Assembly (NCBI RefSeq): GCF_008642355.1
Contig: NZ_CP029193.1
Span: 7,278,001 to 7,342,000 of the forward strand
Reading direction: 5' to 3'
DNA from: Streptomyces venezuelae
GTDB taxonomy: Bacteria > Actinomycetota > Actinomycetes > Streptomycetales > Streptomycetaceae
Length of the DNA: 64,000 nucleotides
The notes beneath the pieces are model-generated. The model searched no databases and was not told where the DNA came from. It saw nothing but the letters and a program-made list of their open reading frames with translations. The translations under genes were made by a program, and so were the position numbers. This document shows, in pieces, positions 42,073 to 54,000 of this stretch; position 1 is the first letter of the stretch, and every line of letters begins with the position of its first letter.

Positions 42073-45000
42073 ATGGTGAGCGAAGAGAAACTGGTCGACT
42101 ACCTCAAGCGTGTCTCCGCGGACCTGCACGCCACCCGGCAACGGCTGCGCGAGGCGGAGGAGCGCGACCAGGAACCGGTGGCCGTGGTCGAGATGGCCTG
42201 CCGCTACCCCGGCGGCGTCCGCACCCCCGAAGACCTGTGGGACCTGGTCTCCGCGGGCGGCAACGCGCTGGGCCCCTTCCCCGACAACCGCGGGTGGGAC
42301 CTGGAGCGGCTCTTCCACCCCGACCCCGACCACCCCGGGACGAGCTACGCACGCGAGGGCGGATTCGTCCACGACGTCGACCGGTTCGACCCCGAGTTCT
42401 TCGGCATCAGCCCGCGCGAGGCCGCCGTCCTCGACCCGCAGCAGCGACTGCTCCTGGAGTGCGCCTGGGAGGCCCTCGAGCGCGCGGGCATCGACCCGCA
42501 GTCGCTGCGGGGCAGCAGCACCGGCGTGTACGCGGGCGCCGCACTGCCCGGCTTCGGCACGCCGCACATCGACGCGGCGGCGGAGGGCCACCTGGTCACG
42601 GGCAGCGCCCCGAGCGTCCTCTCGGGCCGCCTCGCCTACACCTTCGGCCTCGAAGGGCCCGCGGTGACGATCGACACCGCCTGCTCGTCGTCGCTCGTCG
42701 CCGTGCACCTCGCCGCGCACGCGCTGCGGCGGCGCGAGTGCGACCTGGCGCTCGCGGGCGGCGTCACCGTCATGCCCACGCCGTACGTCTTCACCGAGTT
42801 CTCCCGCCAGCGCGGCCTCGCCGCGGACGGCCGCTGCAAGCCGTTCGCGGCCGCCGCCGACGGCACCGCCTTCTCCGAGGGCGCCGGACTCCTCGTACTG
42901 GAACGCCTCGCCGACGCCCGCCGCGCCGGGCACCGGGTACTCGCCGTCATCCGCGGCTCGGCCGTCAACCAGGACGGAGCGAGCAACGGGCTCACCGCCC
43001 CCAACGGGCCCTCCCAGCAGCGCGTGATCCGTGCCGCCCTCGCCGGGGCACGGCTCTCGCCCTCGGAGGTCGACGCGGTCGAGGCGCACGGCACGGGCAC
43101 GCGGCTCGGCGACCCCATCGAGGCCGACGCGCTCCTCGCCACGTACGGACAGGAGCGGCACGAGGGCCGGCCGCTGTGGCTCGGCTCGGTCAAGTCCAAC
43201 ATCGGCCACACGCAGGGTGCCGCCGGGGCGGCGGGCCTCATCAAGATGGTGCAGGCGCTGCGGCACCAGACGCTGCCCGCCACGCTGTACGCCGACGAGC
43301 CCACGCCGCACGCCGACTGGGAGTCGGGCGCGGTGCGGCTGCTCACGGAGCCCGTCGCGTGGCCCGCGGGCGAGCGGGTGCGCCGGGCGGGCATCTCGTC
43401 GTTCGGCATCTCCGGCACGAACGCCCACCTCATCCTGGAGGAGGCGCCTCCGGCCGACGCGGAGGCGGAGGGGGCCGCTGACGGGGCTCGTCCCTCGGGC
43501 GTGCGGGCTCCGTCGCCGTGGCTGCTGTCGGCGCGCACGCCTGAGGCGTTGCGGGCGCAGGCGGACGCGTTGGGAGGTTACGTCTCCGCGCAGGACGACG
43601 AAGCCGTCGATCAAGTCGACGTCGCCGGGACCCTGCTCCGCCGCTCCCTCTTCGAGCACCGTGCCGTCGTACTCGGTGACGGCCACGGCGAACGTGTCGC
43701 CGCTCTGGCCGCGCTCGCGGGAGGACGCGCGCACCCCGCCCTCGTCCGTGGCTCGGGCCCCGCCCGCAGCGGGGGCACCGCCTTCCTCTTCACCGGGCAG
43801 GGGAGCCAACGGCCAGGCATGGGTGCCCAGTTGTACGCCGCCTTCGACACGTTCGCGCAGTCCCTGGACGAGACCTGCGCCCACCTGGACCCGCTCCTCG
43901 AACAACCCCTGCGGGACACCCTGTTCGCCCCCGCTCACACCGCGCGGGCCGCCGCGCTGCACGGGACCGGCGTCACCCAGGCCGCCCTGTTCGCGCTCGA
44001 AGTCGCCCTGTACCGGCTGGTGACCTCCTTCGGGATCACGCCCAGCCATCTGACGGGTCACTCCGTCGGCGAGATCACCGCCGCGCACGTAGCCGGGGTC
44101 CTCACCCTGCCCGACGCCTGCACGCTGGTCGCCGCCCGCGGACGCCTCATGCAGGCCCTGCCGGCGGGCGGCGCGATGCTCGCCGTGCAGGCGGCCGAGG
44201 ACGACATGCTGCCGCTGCTCGCCGGGCGCGAGGAGAGCCTCTCCCTCGCCGCAGTCAACGGCCCCGCCGCCGTCGTCGTGTCCGGTGACGCCGACGCCGT
44301 CGCGGACATCCAGCAGAACCTGCGCGGGCGCGGGCTCAAGACCAAACGGCTCAACGTCAGCCACGCCTTCCACTCACCGCTCATCGAGCCCATGCTCGAC
44401 GACTTCCGTGCCGTGACCCGCAGTCTCACCTTCCACGCGCCGGCCCTGCCCGTCGTCTCCAACCTCACCGGCCGCCTCGCCGACGCGGAACTGCTCGCCG
44501 ACCCCGAGTACTGGGCACGGCACGTACGGCAGCCCGTGCGGTTCCACGACGGACTGCGCGCCCTGGGCGACCAGGGCGTCGTGCGGTACCTGGAACTGGG
44601 GCCCGACCCGGTCCTCGCCACGATGGTCCAGGATTGCCTGCCGGCCCGGACGGGCGACGAGGAGGACGATGAGCCGGTCGTCGCCGCGGCACTCCGCTCC
44701 GGACACGAAGAGGCCCGCACGCTGCTCGGCGCCGTCGCCGCGCTCCACGTCGACGGACAGCCGGCCGACCTCGGTGCCCTCGTCGCCGACGCCGCACAAC
44801 TCCCGCTGCCCACCTACCGGTTCCAACGCCGACGCTACTGGCGCCCCACCCCCGACGCCGCCGCCCCGGCCCGCGCCGCCGACCTCCAGGAAACCGGCCA
44901 CCCCCTCCTGCCCGCCGTCATCCACCAGGCCGACGGCGGCCTCCTCCTCGCGGGACGCCTCTCCCTGCGTACGCACCCGTGGCTCGGCGACCACGCCATC

Positions 45001-48000
45001 GCGGGCGGCGTACCGCTGCCCGCCACCGCGTTCGTCGAACTCGCCCTGCTCGCGGGGCGGCACGGCGACTGCGACACCGTCGACGACCTGACGCTGGAGA
45101 CGCCGCTGCTGCTCGACGACCCCGATGCGGGGGCAAGTGCGGATACGGCCATCGCTGATGGCGTGAAGGTTCAGGTCGCCCTCGGTGCCCCCGACGAGTC
45201 CGGCCGCCGCACCCTCACCATCCACTCCCGGCCCGCGGGCGCCGAAGGCGACGACGTGACGGGCGGGTACGGCGAGGACGGTGACCCGTACGGGTGGCGC
45301 CGCCACGCAACCGGCGTCCTCACGACCGGTCGGGCCACCCGGCCGCCCACGCTCCCGGCGGCGCGCGAAGCCACCCCGTGGCCGCCGGCCGAGGCCACCG
45401 CCCTCGACGTGGACGCGCTGTACGCCCGCCTCGACGCCCAGGGCTACAGCTACGGGCCCGCCTTCCGCGCCGTACACGCCGCCTGGCGGCACGGCGACGA
45501 CCTGTACGCGGAGGTCCGCCTCGCCGACGAACAGCGCGCCGACGCCGCCGCGTTCGCACTGCACCCGGCCCTCTTCGACGCGGCGCTGCACGTGGTGGAC
45601 GAGCTGTACCGCGACGCCGGGAGCGGTTCGGATCTCGCCGACGCGCCGGTGCGGCTGCCCTTCTCCTTCAGCGACATACGCCACCACGCCACCGGCGCCA
45701 CGCGCCTGCGCGTCCGGCTCGGCCCGCGGGGCGACGACCAGTTGCGACTGACGCTGACCGACGCCGAGGGCGCCCCCGTGGCCACGGTCGACTCCCTCCA
45801 ACTGCGCGTCGTCGCCGCCGACCGCTGGCGGACCGCCCTCCCGGCGACCGCGCTCCCGCTCCACCACGTGGACTGGCGGCAACTTCTCCTGCCCGACACG
45901 GCGCCGACGACGTCCGCCTCCTGGGCCGTGCTCGGCCCCGACGACGCGGGCCTCGGCCCGACCGTGAGCCGCTATCCGGACCTGACCGCCCTGACGGACG
46001 CCGTGGCGAACGGCGAACCCGTACCGGACATCGTGTTCGCCCCGATGCCCGTCGAGGGCACGGTGGACGATCTCCCCACCCGCGTACGAGCACACGCCCG
46101 GCACGCCCTCGACCTGCTGCGCGCCTGGTACGCCTCGGACACGCTGTCCTCCGCCCGCCTCGTCGTCCTCACCACGGGCGCCGTCACCGCCCGTGCGGAC
46201 GACAGCCCCGCCGACCTGGCCACCGCACCCCTCTGGGGCCTGGTCCGCGCCGCCCAGGCCGAACAGCCCGACCGCGTCCTGCTCGTCGACACGGACCGCA
46301 CTCCGGCATCACGCCACGCCCTGCCCACGGCCCTGGCCGCGGCGACCACGCACGTGTCGGAAACGGAACTGGTGCTGCGCACAGGCACGGCACTGGTACC
46401 GCGCCTCACCGCGACCGCACGCCTGCCCCGAACACCCGCCCCCACGACCCCGACCTCGGCCCCAGCACCCATCCCCCCGACCGGCACCACCCTCATCACC
46501 GGCGGTACCGGCGGCCTCGGCCGCGCCGTTGCCCGGCACCTCGCCACCTCTCACGGCGTACGCCACCTGCTCCTCGTGAGCCGGCGCGGCGAGGCCGCCG
46601 ACGGCGTCGCCGAGTTGCGGGACGACCTCGCGGACGTCGACGTCGACATACGCGTCGCCGCCTGCGACATCACCGACCCCGACGCGCTGGCCCGGCTCAT
46701 CGCGGACATCCCCACCGCCCACCCCCTCACCGCCGTCGTCCACACCGCGGGCGTCATCGACGACAGCCTCATCGCGACCATGACCCCCGAACGGCTCGAC
46801 GCCGTCCTCGCGCCCAAGGCCGACGCCGCCTGGACCCTGCACGCACTCACACGCGACATGAATCTGTCCGCGTTCGTCCTGTTCTCCTCCGGCGCCTCCG
46901 TCCTCGGCAACGGCGGCCAGTCCAACTACGCCGCGGCCAACACCTTCCTCAACACCCTCGCCGAACACCGCCGCGCCGAAGGCCTCGCCGCCACCTCCCT
47001 GGCCTGGGGCCTGTGGGAGTCCGCGTCCGGTGGCATGGCCGCCCGGCTCGGCGACGCCGACCGCGCCCGCATCCACCGCACCGGCGTCGCCGCCCTCACC
47101 GACGAGCAGGCGCTCGCCCTCTTCGACGCCGCTCTGACCACCCCGCACCCCACGGTCCTCGCCACCCGCTTCGACCGAGCCGTCCTGCGCGCCCAGGCAG
47201 CCGACCACACCCTCCAGCCCGCCCTGCGCGGCCTCGTCCGCACCCCCCGCCCCACCGCGGCCGCCACCACCACCGAACAGAACAGCGCGGCACCCACCTC
47301 CTGGACCGCACGCCTGGCGCGGCTCTCCGCCGCCGACCGCGACCGCGCCCTGAGCGACCTCGTCCGCGAACAGATCGCGACCGTCCTCGCCCACCCCGCA
47401 CCCGAGACCCTCGAACTGGGACGCGCATTCCAGGAGTTGGGCTTCGACTCACTCACCGCCCTGGAACTCCGCAACCGCCTCTCCACCGCAACCGGCATCC
47501 GCCTCCCCGCCACCCTCATCTTCGACCACCCCAGCCCCACCGCCCTCGTACGCCACCTCCGCAGCCACCTCCCCGACACCGACACGTCCACCTCCCCGGC
47601 CGCCCTCGCCCCGGCACCCCGCGCGACCGCCACCGCCGACGACCCCATCGCCATCGTCGGCATGGCCTGCCACTACCCGGGCGGCGTGACCTCCCCCGAG
47701 CAGTTGTGGCGCCTCGTCGCCACCGGCACCGATGCCATCGGACCGTTCCCCGAGGACCGCGGCTGGGACACGGCCGCCCTCTTCGACCCCGACCCCGACC
47801 AGGTCGGCCACAGCTACACCCGCGAAGGCGGCTTCCTCTACGACGCCGCCCGGTTCGACGCGGGCTTCTTCGGCATCAGCCCGCGCGAGGCCGCCGCCAC
47901 CGACCCGCAACAACGCCTGCTCCTCGAAACCGCCTGGCAGGCCTTCGAACACGCGGGCATCGACCCGGCCACGCTCCGCGGCACCTCGTGCGGAGTCATC

Positions 48001-51000
48001 ACCGGGATCATGTACGACGACTACGGCTCCCGCTTCCTCGCCCGCAAGCCGGACGGCTTCGAGGGCCGCATCATGACCGGCAGCACCCCGAGCGTCGCCT
48101 CCGGCCGCGTCGCGTACACCTTCGGCCTGGAAGGCCCCGCCATCACGGTGGACACGGCCTGCTCCTCCTCGCTCGTCGCCATGCACCTGGCCTCCCAGGC
48201 GCTGCGTCAGGGCGATTGCGGGCTCGCCCTCGCGGGCGGCGTGACCGTCATGGCCACCCCGAACACCTTCGTCGAGTTCTCCCGCCAGCGCGGCCTGGCC
48301 CCCGACGGCCGCTGCAAGCCGTTCGCCGCCACCGCCGACGGGACCGGCTGGGGCGAGGGCGCCGGACTCGTCGTCCTGGAGCGCCTCTCCGACGCGCGCC
48401 GGAACGGTCACAAGGTTCTCGCGGTCATACGTGGCTCCGCGGTGAACCAGGACGGCGCGAGCAACGGTCTGACCGCGCCGAACGGCCCCTCGCAGGAGCG
48501 TGTCATCCGCGCCGCCCTGGCCGGGGCGGGCCGCAGCCCCGACGAGGTGGACGTCGTGGAGGCCCACGGCACGGGCACGACCCTGGGCGACCCCATCGAG
48601 GCACAGGCCCTGCTCGCCACGTACGGCCAAGGCCGCTCCGAGGAGCGACCGCTGTGGCTGGGCTCGGTGAAGTCGAACATCGGGCACACGCAGGCCGCCG
48701 CCGGTGTGGCGGGCGTCATCAAGATGGTCATGGCGCTCCAGAACGACCTGCTGCCGGCGACCCTCCACGCCGACGAGCCGACTCCGCACGTGGAGTGGGA
48801 CGGCGGCGGTGTACGCCTGCTCACCGACCCCGTCCCCTGGACGCGTGGCGAACGCGCGCGGCGCGCCGGGGTGTCCTCCTTCGGTATCTCCGGGACGAAT
48901 GCGCATCTGATTCTGGAGGAGGCTCCAGAGGTAGCGGCTGATGTTGTCGCTCCGGTGCCCGATGGTGCGGTGGTGCCGTGGGTGGTTTCGGGGCGGACGC
49001 GGGATGCGTTGCGGGCGCAGGCGCGGCGGCTGGGTGAGTTCGTGGCGGATGGCGTGGGGGCGGCTGCGGGTGAGGTGGGGTGGTCGCTGGTCACGACGCG
49101 GTCTGTGTTCGAGCATCGGGCCGTGGTCGTGGGCCGGGACCGCGACGCGCTCCTCACCGGACTGCGCTCCCTGGCAGCGGGCGAGCCCTCCCCGGACGTC
49201 GTGCAGGGCGCCGTGCGGGGGGCTTCCGGCGCGGGGCCGGTGCTCGTGTTCCCGGGGCAGGGCTCGCAGTGGGTCGGGATGGGCGCGCAGTTGCTGGAGG
49301 AGTCGCCCGTGTTCGCGGCCCGCATCGGTGAGTGTGAGCGGGCGCTGTCCGCGTATGTGGACTGGTCGCTGACGGAGGTGTTGCGCGGGGACGGCAGCGA
49401 GCTGGCCCGCGTCGAGGTCGTGCAGCCCGTGCTGTGGGCGGTGATGGTCTCGCTCGCCGCCGTGTGGGCGGATCAGGGGATTACGCCTGCGGCTGTGATC
49501 GGGCATTCGCAGGGCGAGATGGCTGCCGCGTGTGTCGCGGGTGCGCTGTCGCTGGAGGATGCGGCACGGATCGTTGCGGTACGCAGTGACGCACTGCGGC
49601 AGTTGCAGGGGCACGGTGACATGGCGTCCGTCGGCACCAGCGCCGAGCAAGTCGTCGAGCTGATCGGCGACCGGCCGGGCGTCAGCGTCGCAGCCGTCAA
49701 CGGCCCCTCATCCACGGTCATTTCTGGTTCGCCCGAGGATGTGGCGGCCGTCGTCGCGGACGCGGAAGCGGCCGGACTGCGGGCTCGGGTGATCGACGTC
49801 GGCTACGCCTCCCACAACCCCCAGATCGACGCACTGCACGACCTGCTCACCGAGCGCCTGGCCGACATCCGACCCACCCCCACCGACATCGCCTTCTACT
49901 CCACCGTCACCGCCGAACGACTCGACGACACCGCCGCCCTCGACACCGCCTACTGGATCACCAACCTCCGCCAACCCGTCCGCTTCGCCGACACCGTCGA
50001 AGCGCTCCTCGCCGACGGCTACCGCCTCTTCATCGAAGCCAGCCCCCACCCCGTCCTCAACCTCGGCATCCAGGAGACCATCGAGCAGGCCGACGCGAGC
50101 GCCACCGTCGTCCCCACCCTGCGCCGCGACCACGGCGACACCGCCCAGCTCACCCGCGCCGCCGCCCAAGCCTTCGCGGCAGGCGCGGACATCGACTGGC
50201 GGCGCTGGTTCCCGGCCGACCCGACTCCTCGTACCGTCGATCTGCCCACGTACGCCTTCCAGCACCAGCACTACTGGCTGGAGGAGCCCGCCGGGACGAC
50301 CGGTGATGCCGCCGATCTGGGCATGGTCTCGGCCGGACATCCGTTGCTCGGTGCCTGTGTGGAACTCGCCGAGGCCGACTCGTACTTGCTCACCGGCCGG
50401 CTCTCCCGTACGGCTCCGCCCTGGCTCGCCGAGCATGGGGTGGCGGGAACCGCCCTCGTGCCGGGTGCCGCGATCGTGGAGTGGGTGCTGCGGGCCGCCG
50501 ACGAGGCCGGGTGCACGACGGTCGACGAGCTCATGCTGCAGGCGCCGCTCGTGCTGCCGGACAACGGAGGCCTTCAGGTTCAGGTGTCCGTGGGCGCGGC
50601 CGACGAGCAGGGCGGCCGGCGTGACGTACGCGTGTATTCACGTCCTGATCAGTCGGGTCGGGGCGGCGGAGCCGAGTGGCTGTGTCACGCGGTCGGTGTG
50701 GTGAGCCCGGAAGTCGTGGTGGAGCCGCCCACCTTGGGCGGGCAGTGGCCGCCCGCCGGAGCTGAATCCGTGGACATGAAGGGTTTCTACTCGCGGGCCG
50801 CGGAGGCGGGTTACGAGTACGGGCCCGCGTTCCAGGGGCTCAGCGCGCTGTGGCGGCACGGGACGGAGCTGCTCGCCGAGGTGGAGCTGCGCGAACCGGC
50901 CGGGCCGCCCGCCGGGTTCGGCATGCACCCGGCGCTGCTGGACGCCGCCCTGCATGCGCTGATGTTTCTCGACCGGCCCGAAGACGGGCAGATGTGGCTG

Positions 51001-54000
51001 CCGTACGCCTGGAACGGCGTGTCGTTGCACGCGGACGGCGCGACGCGGCTCCGCGTCCGGCTCTCCCCGCAGGGAGAGTCCGCCGAGCGCGACCTGAAGG
51101 TGGTCATCGCCGACGGGACGGGCGCGCCCGTCCTGAACGTCGACGCGCTGACGCTCCGCGCGGCCGACCCCGCCCGGCTCGTGTCGGCGGCCGCCCGCGG
51201 TGGCGTCGACGGGCTCTACACCGTGGAGTGGACTCCCCTCCCCGTCCCTGCCTCCGGAGTATCTGCCTCCGGAGCCCCGGCCTCCGGCGCCGCGGAGGGT
51301 GGGGAGTGGGTCACTCTTCCGGGACGCGCCGGGATGACCGACCTGGTGACGGCGGCTGTTGCCGGGGGGACGGTGCCGTGGGCGGTCATGGCTCGCGTCG
51401 AGAGTGACGCGGGCGACGGTCTGCGGGTCGCCGAGCGTGTGCTGTCCGTGGTGCAGGACTTCCTGGCCGCCCCAGAGCTGGCGGAGTCCCGTCTCCTCGT
51501 GGTGACACGCGGTGCAATGGCCGTCGGGGGCGCCGAAGGCGTCGAGGGCGATGAGGGCGACGACAGCGTGGACCCGTCGGCCGCGGTCGCGTGGGGCCTC
51601 GTGCGGAGCGCCCAGTCGGAGAACCCCGGCCGCTTCGCCCTGCTCGACACGGATATCGGCACCGATATCGGCACGGATACCGGCACCGACATCGGAACGG
51701 ACCTCGACACCGTCACCGACACAGCTCTGGAAGTACTGCCTCAAGCCGTCATACGCCACGCCGTCACCGTCCTCGACGAGCCGCAACTTGCCCTCCGCGC
51801 CGGGCGTTTGTACGTACCGCGTCTCACTCCCTCCGGCGCCCCCGAGGAGCTCGTCCCGCCCGTCGGGTCGGCCGCCTGGCGGCTCGGCACCTCCGGTACC
51901 GCCACCCTGGAGAACCTGTCGGTCATCGACGCCCCGGAGGCGCTCGCGCCGCTGGCGGCCGGGCAGGTGCGGGTCTCCGTGCGGGCCGCGGGGATGAACT
52001 TCCGCGACGTGCTGATCGCGGTCGGCATGTATCCCGACAAGGGCACCTTCGCGGGGAGCGAGGGCGCCGGGTATGTGACGGAGGTCGGGCCCGGCGTCAC
52101 GCGTCTCGGGGTCGGCGACCGCGTGATGGGGCTGTTCGAGGGGGCGTTCGCGCCGTTGGCGGTCGCGGACGCACGGATGGTCGTGCCGGTGCCGGAGGGG
52201 TGGAGCCTCCAGGAGGCCGCGGCGGTGCCCGTCGTGTTCCTGACCGCCTGGTACGGGCTCGTGGACCTCGGACGCCTCAAGGCGGGCGAGACCCTGCTCA
52301 TCCATGCGGGCACCGGCGGCGTGGGCATGGCCGCCACGCAGATCGCCCGCCACCTCGGTGCCGAGGTGTACGCCACCGCGAGCCCCGCCAAGCACGGCGT
52401 CCTCGACGGCATGGGCATCGACGCGGACCATCGTGCCTCGTCCCGCGACCTCGACTTCGAGAGGACCCTGCGGGAGGCGACGGGTGGGCGCGGCGTGGAT
52501 GTCGTACTCAACAGCCTGGCCGGGGAGTTCACCGACGCGTCGCTGCGTCTGCTCGCGCCCGGCGGGCGGATGGTCGACATGGGCAAGACCGACAAGCGCG
52601 ATCCCGAGCGTGTCGCCGCCGATCACGGGGGCGCGTGGTACCGGGCGTTCGATCTCGTACCGCACGCGGGCCCCGACCGGATCGGGGACATGCTGGCGGA
52701 GATGGGCGAGTTGTTCACCTCCGGGGTGCTGGCGCCGCCGCCGGTGAAGGCGTGGCCGCTGGGCCGGGCGCGGCAGGCGTTCCGGTTCATGAGCCAGGCG
52801 AAGCACACGGGCAAACTGGTGCTTGAGATCCCGCCCTCCCTCGACCCGGACGGCACGGTCCTCATCACCGGCGGAACCGGGGTGCTGGCCGCCGCGGTGG
52901 CCGAGCACATGGTCGGGGAGTGGGGTGTACGACACCTGCTGCTGGCCGGGAGGCGCGGCTCGGACGCGCCCGGGTGCGGCGAACTCGTGGCACGGCTCCA
53001 GGGGTTGGGGGCCGAGGTGAGTGTCGTCGCGGCCGACGTCGGTGACGCGGACGCGGTCGCTGAACTCGTCGGCAAGACGGATCCCGCCCATCCGTTGACC
53101 GGCGTGATCCACGCGGCCGGTGTCCTGGACGACGCCGTCGTCACCGCGCAGACGCCCGAGAGCCTCGCACGCGTGTGGGCGGCGAAGGCCACCGCCGCGC
53201 GGCACCTGCACGAAGCGACGCGGGAGACGCGGCTCGGACTGTTCGCCGTGTTCTCGTCGGCAGCGGCGACACTCGGCAGCCCCGGGCAGGCCAACTACGC
53301 CGCGGCGAACGCCTATTGTGACGCACTCGTCCGACGTCGCTGTGCCGAGGGGCTCACCGGACTCGCGGTCGGCTGGGGGCTGTGGCAGACGGCCAGCAGT
53401 ATGACCGGGCATCTCGGCGAGGCGGACCTGGCGCGCATGAAGCGCACCGGGTTCACCCCGCTGACCACGGAGAAGGGCTTGACCCTGCTGGACGTGGCGC
53501 GCGCCCACGGCCGGCCCCATGTGGTCGCGGTGGACCTCGACGCGCGCGTCGTCGCCGCGCAGCCCGCCGCGTCCCGGCCCGCGCTCCTGCGCGCCCTGGC
53601 CGGCGCGGCACCGGGGACGCGGAGCGCGCGGCGTACCGCGGCTGCGGACGCCGCGGTGTCGGCGGACGGGCCGGCCGCGCGGCTCGCCGGGCTCCCGCCC
53701 GCCGAACGGCGCCGCGTGCTGCTCGACGTGGTCCGGAGCAACGTCGCGGGCGTCCTCGGGCACACCGATCACGACGCGGTCCGCCCGGACACGTCGTTCA
53801 AGGAGCTCGGCTTCGACTCCCTGACCGCCGTGGAACTCCGCAACCGCCTGGCGGCGGCAACCGGCCTCAAACTGCCCGCGGCGCTCGTCTTCGACTACCC
53901 GGAGTCCGCCACCCTCGTCGAGCACCTCTTGGAGCGGCTGTCTCCCGACGGCGCCCCGCAGCCGCTCAAGGACGCCGCCGACCCGGTGCTCAACGAACTC

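Larger units (their letters stand above)
47635..53935 (+). other. Module 4: KS - AT(methylmalonyl) - DH - ER - KR - ACP
   Basis: KS (47635-48920): VDTACSSSL, Cys codon at 48160. AT (49225-50130): GHSQGE and YASH (49804-49815), methylmalonyl-CoA. DH (50330-51180): HGVAGTALVP, His at 50434. ER (about 51870-52840): [12 protein letters not shown] and [22 protein letters not shown] (about 52855-53530): the cofactor loop reads GGTGVLAAAVA, so the last Gly of GxGxxG is Ala; AAGVLDDAVV (B-type), FSSAAA and QANYAAANAY are intact. It probably still works because full reduction is needed for C19. ACP (53700-53935): [11 protein letters not shown], Ser at 53818. Confidence 0.91.

Noticed and set aside
38746..44373. 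An 1875-codon minus-strand open frame across monAII/monAIII
   Set aside because: Low-complexity Arg/Gly/Glu-rich translation, no start context; it is a shadow of the PKS genes.
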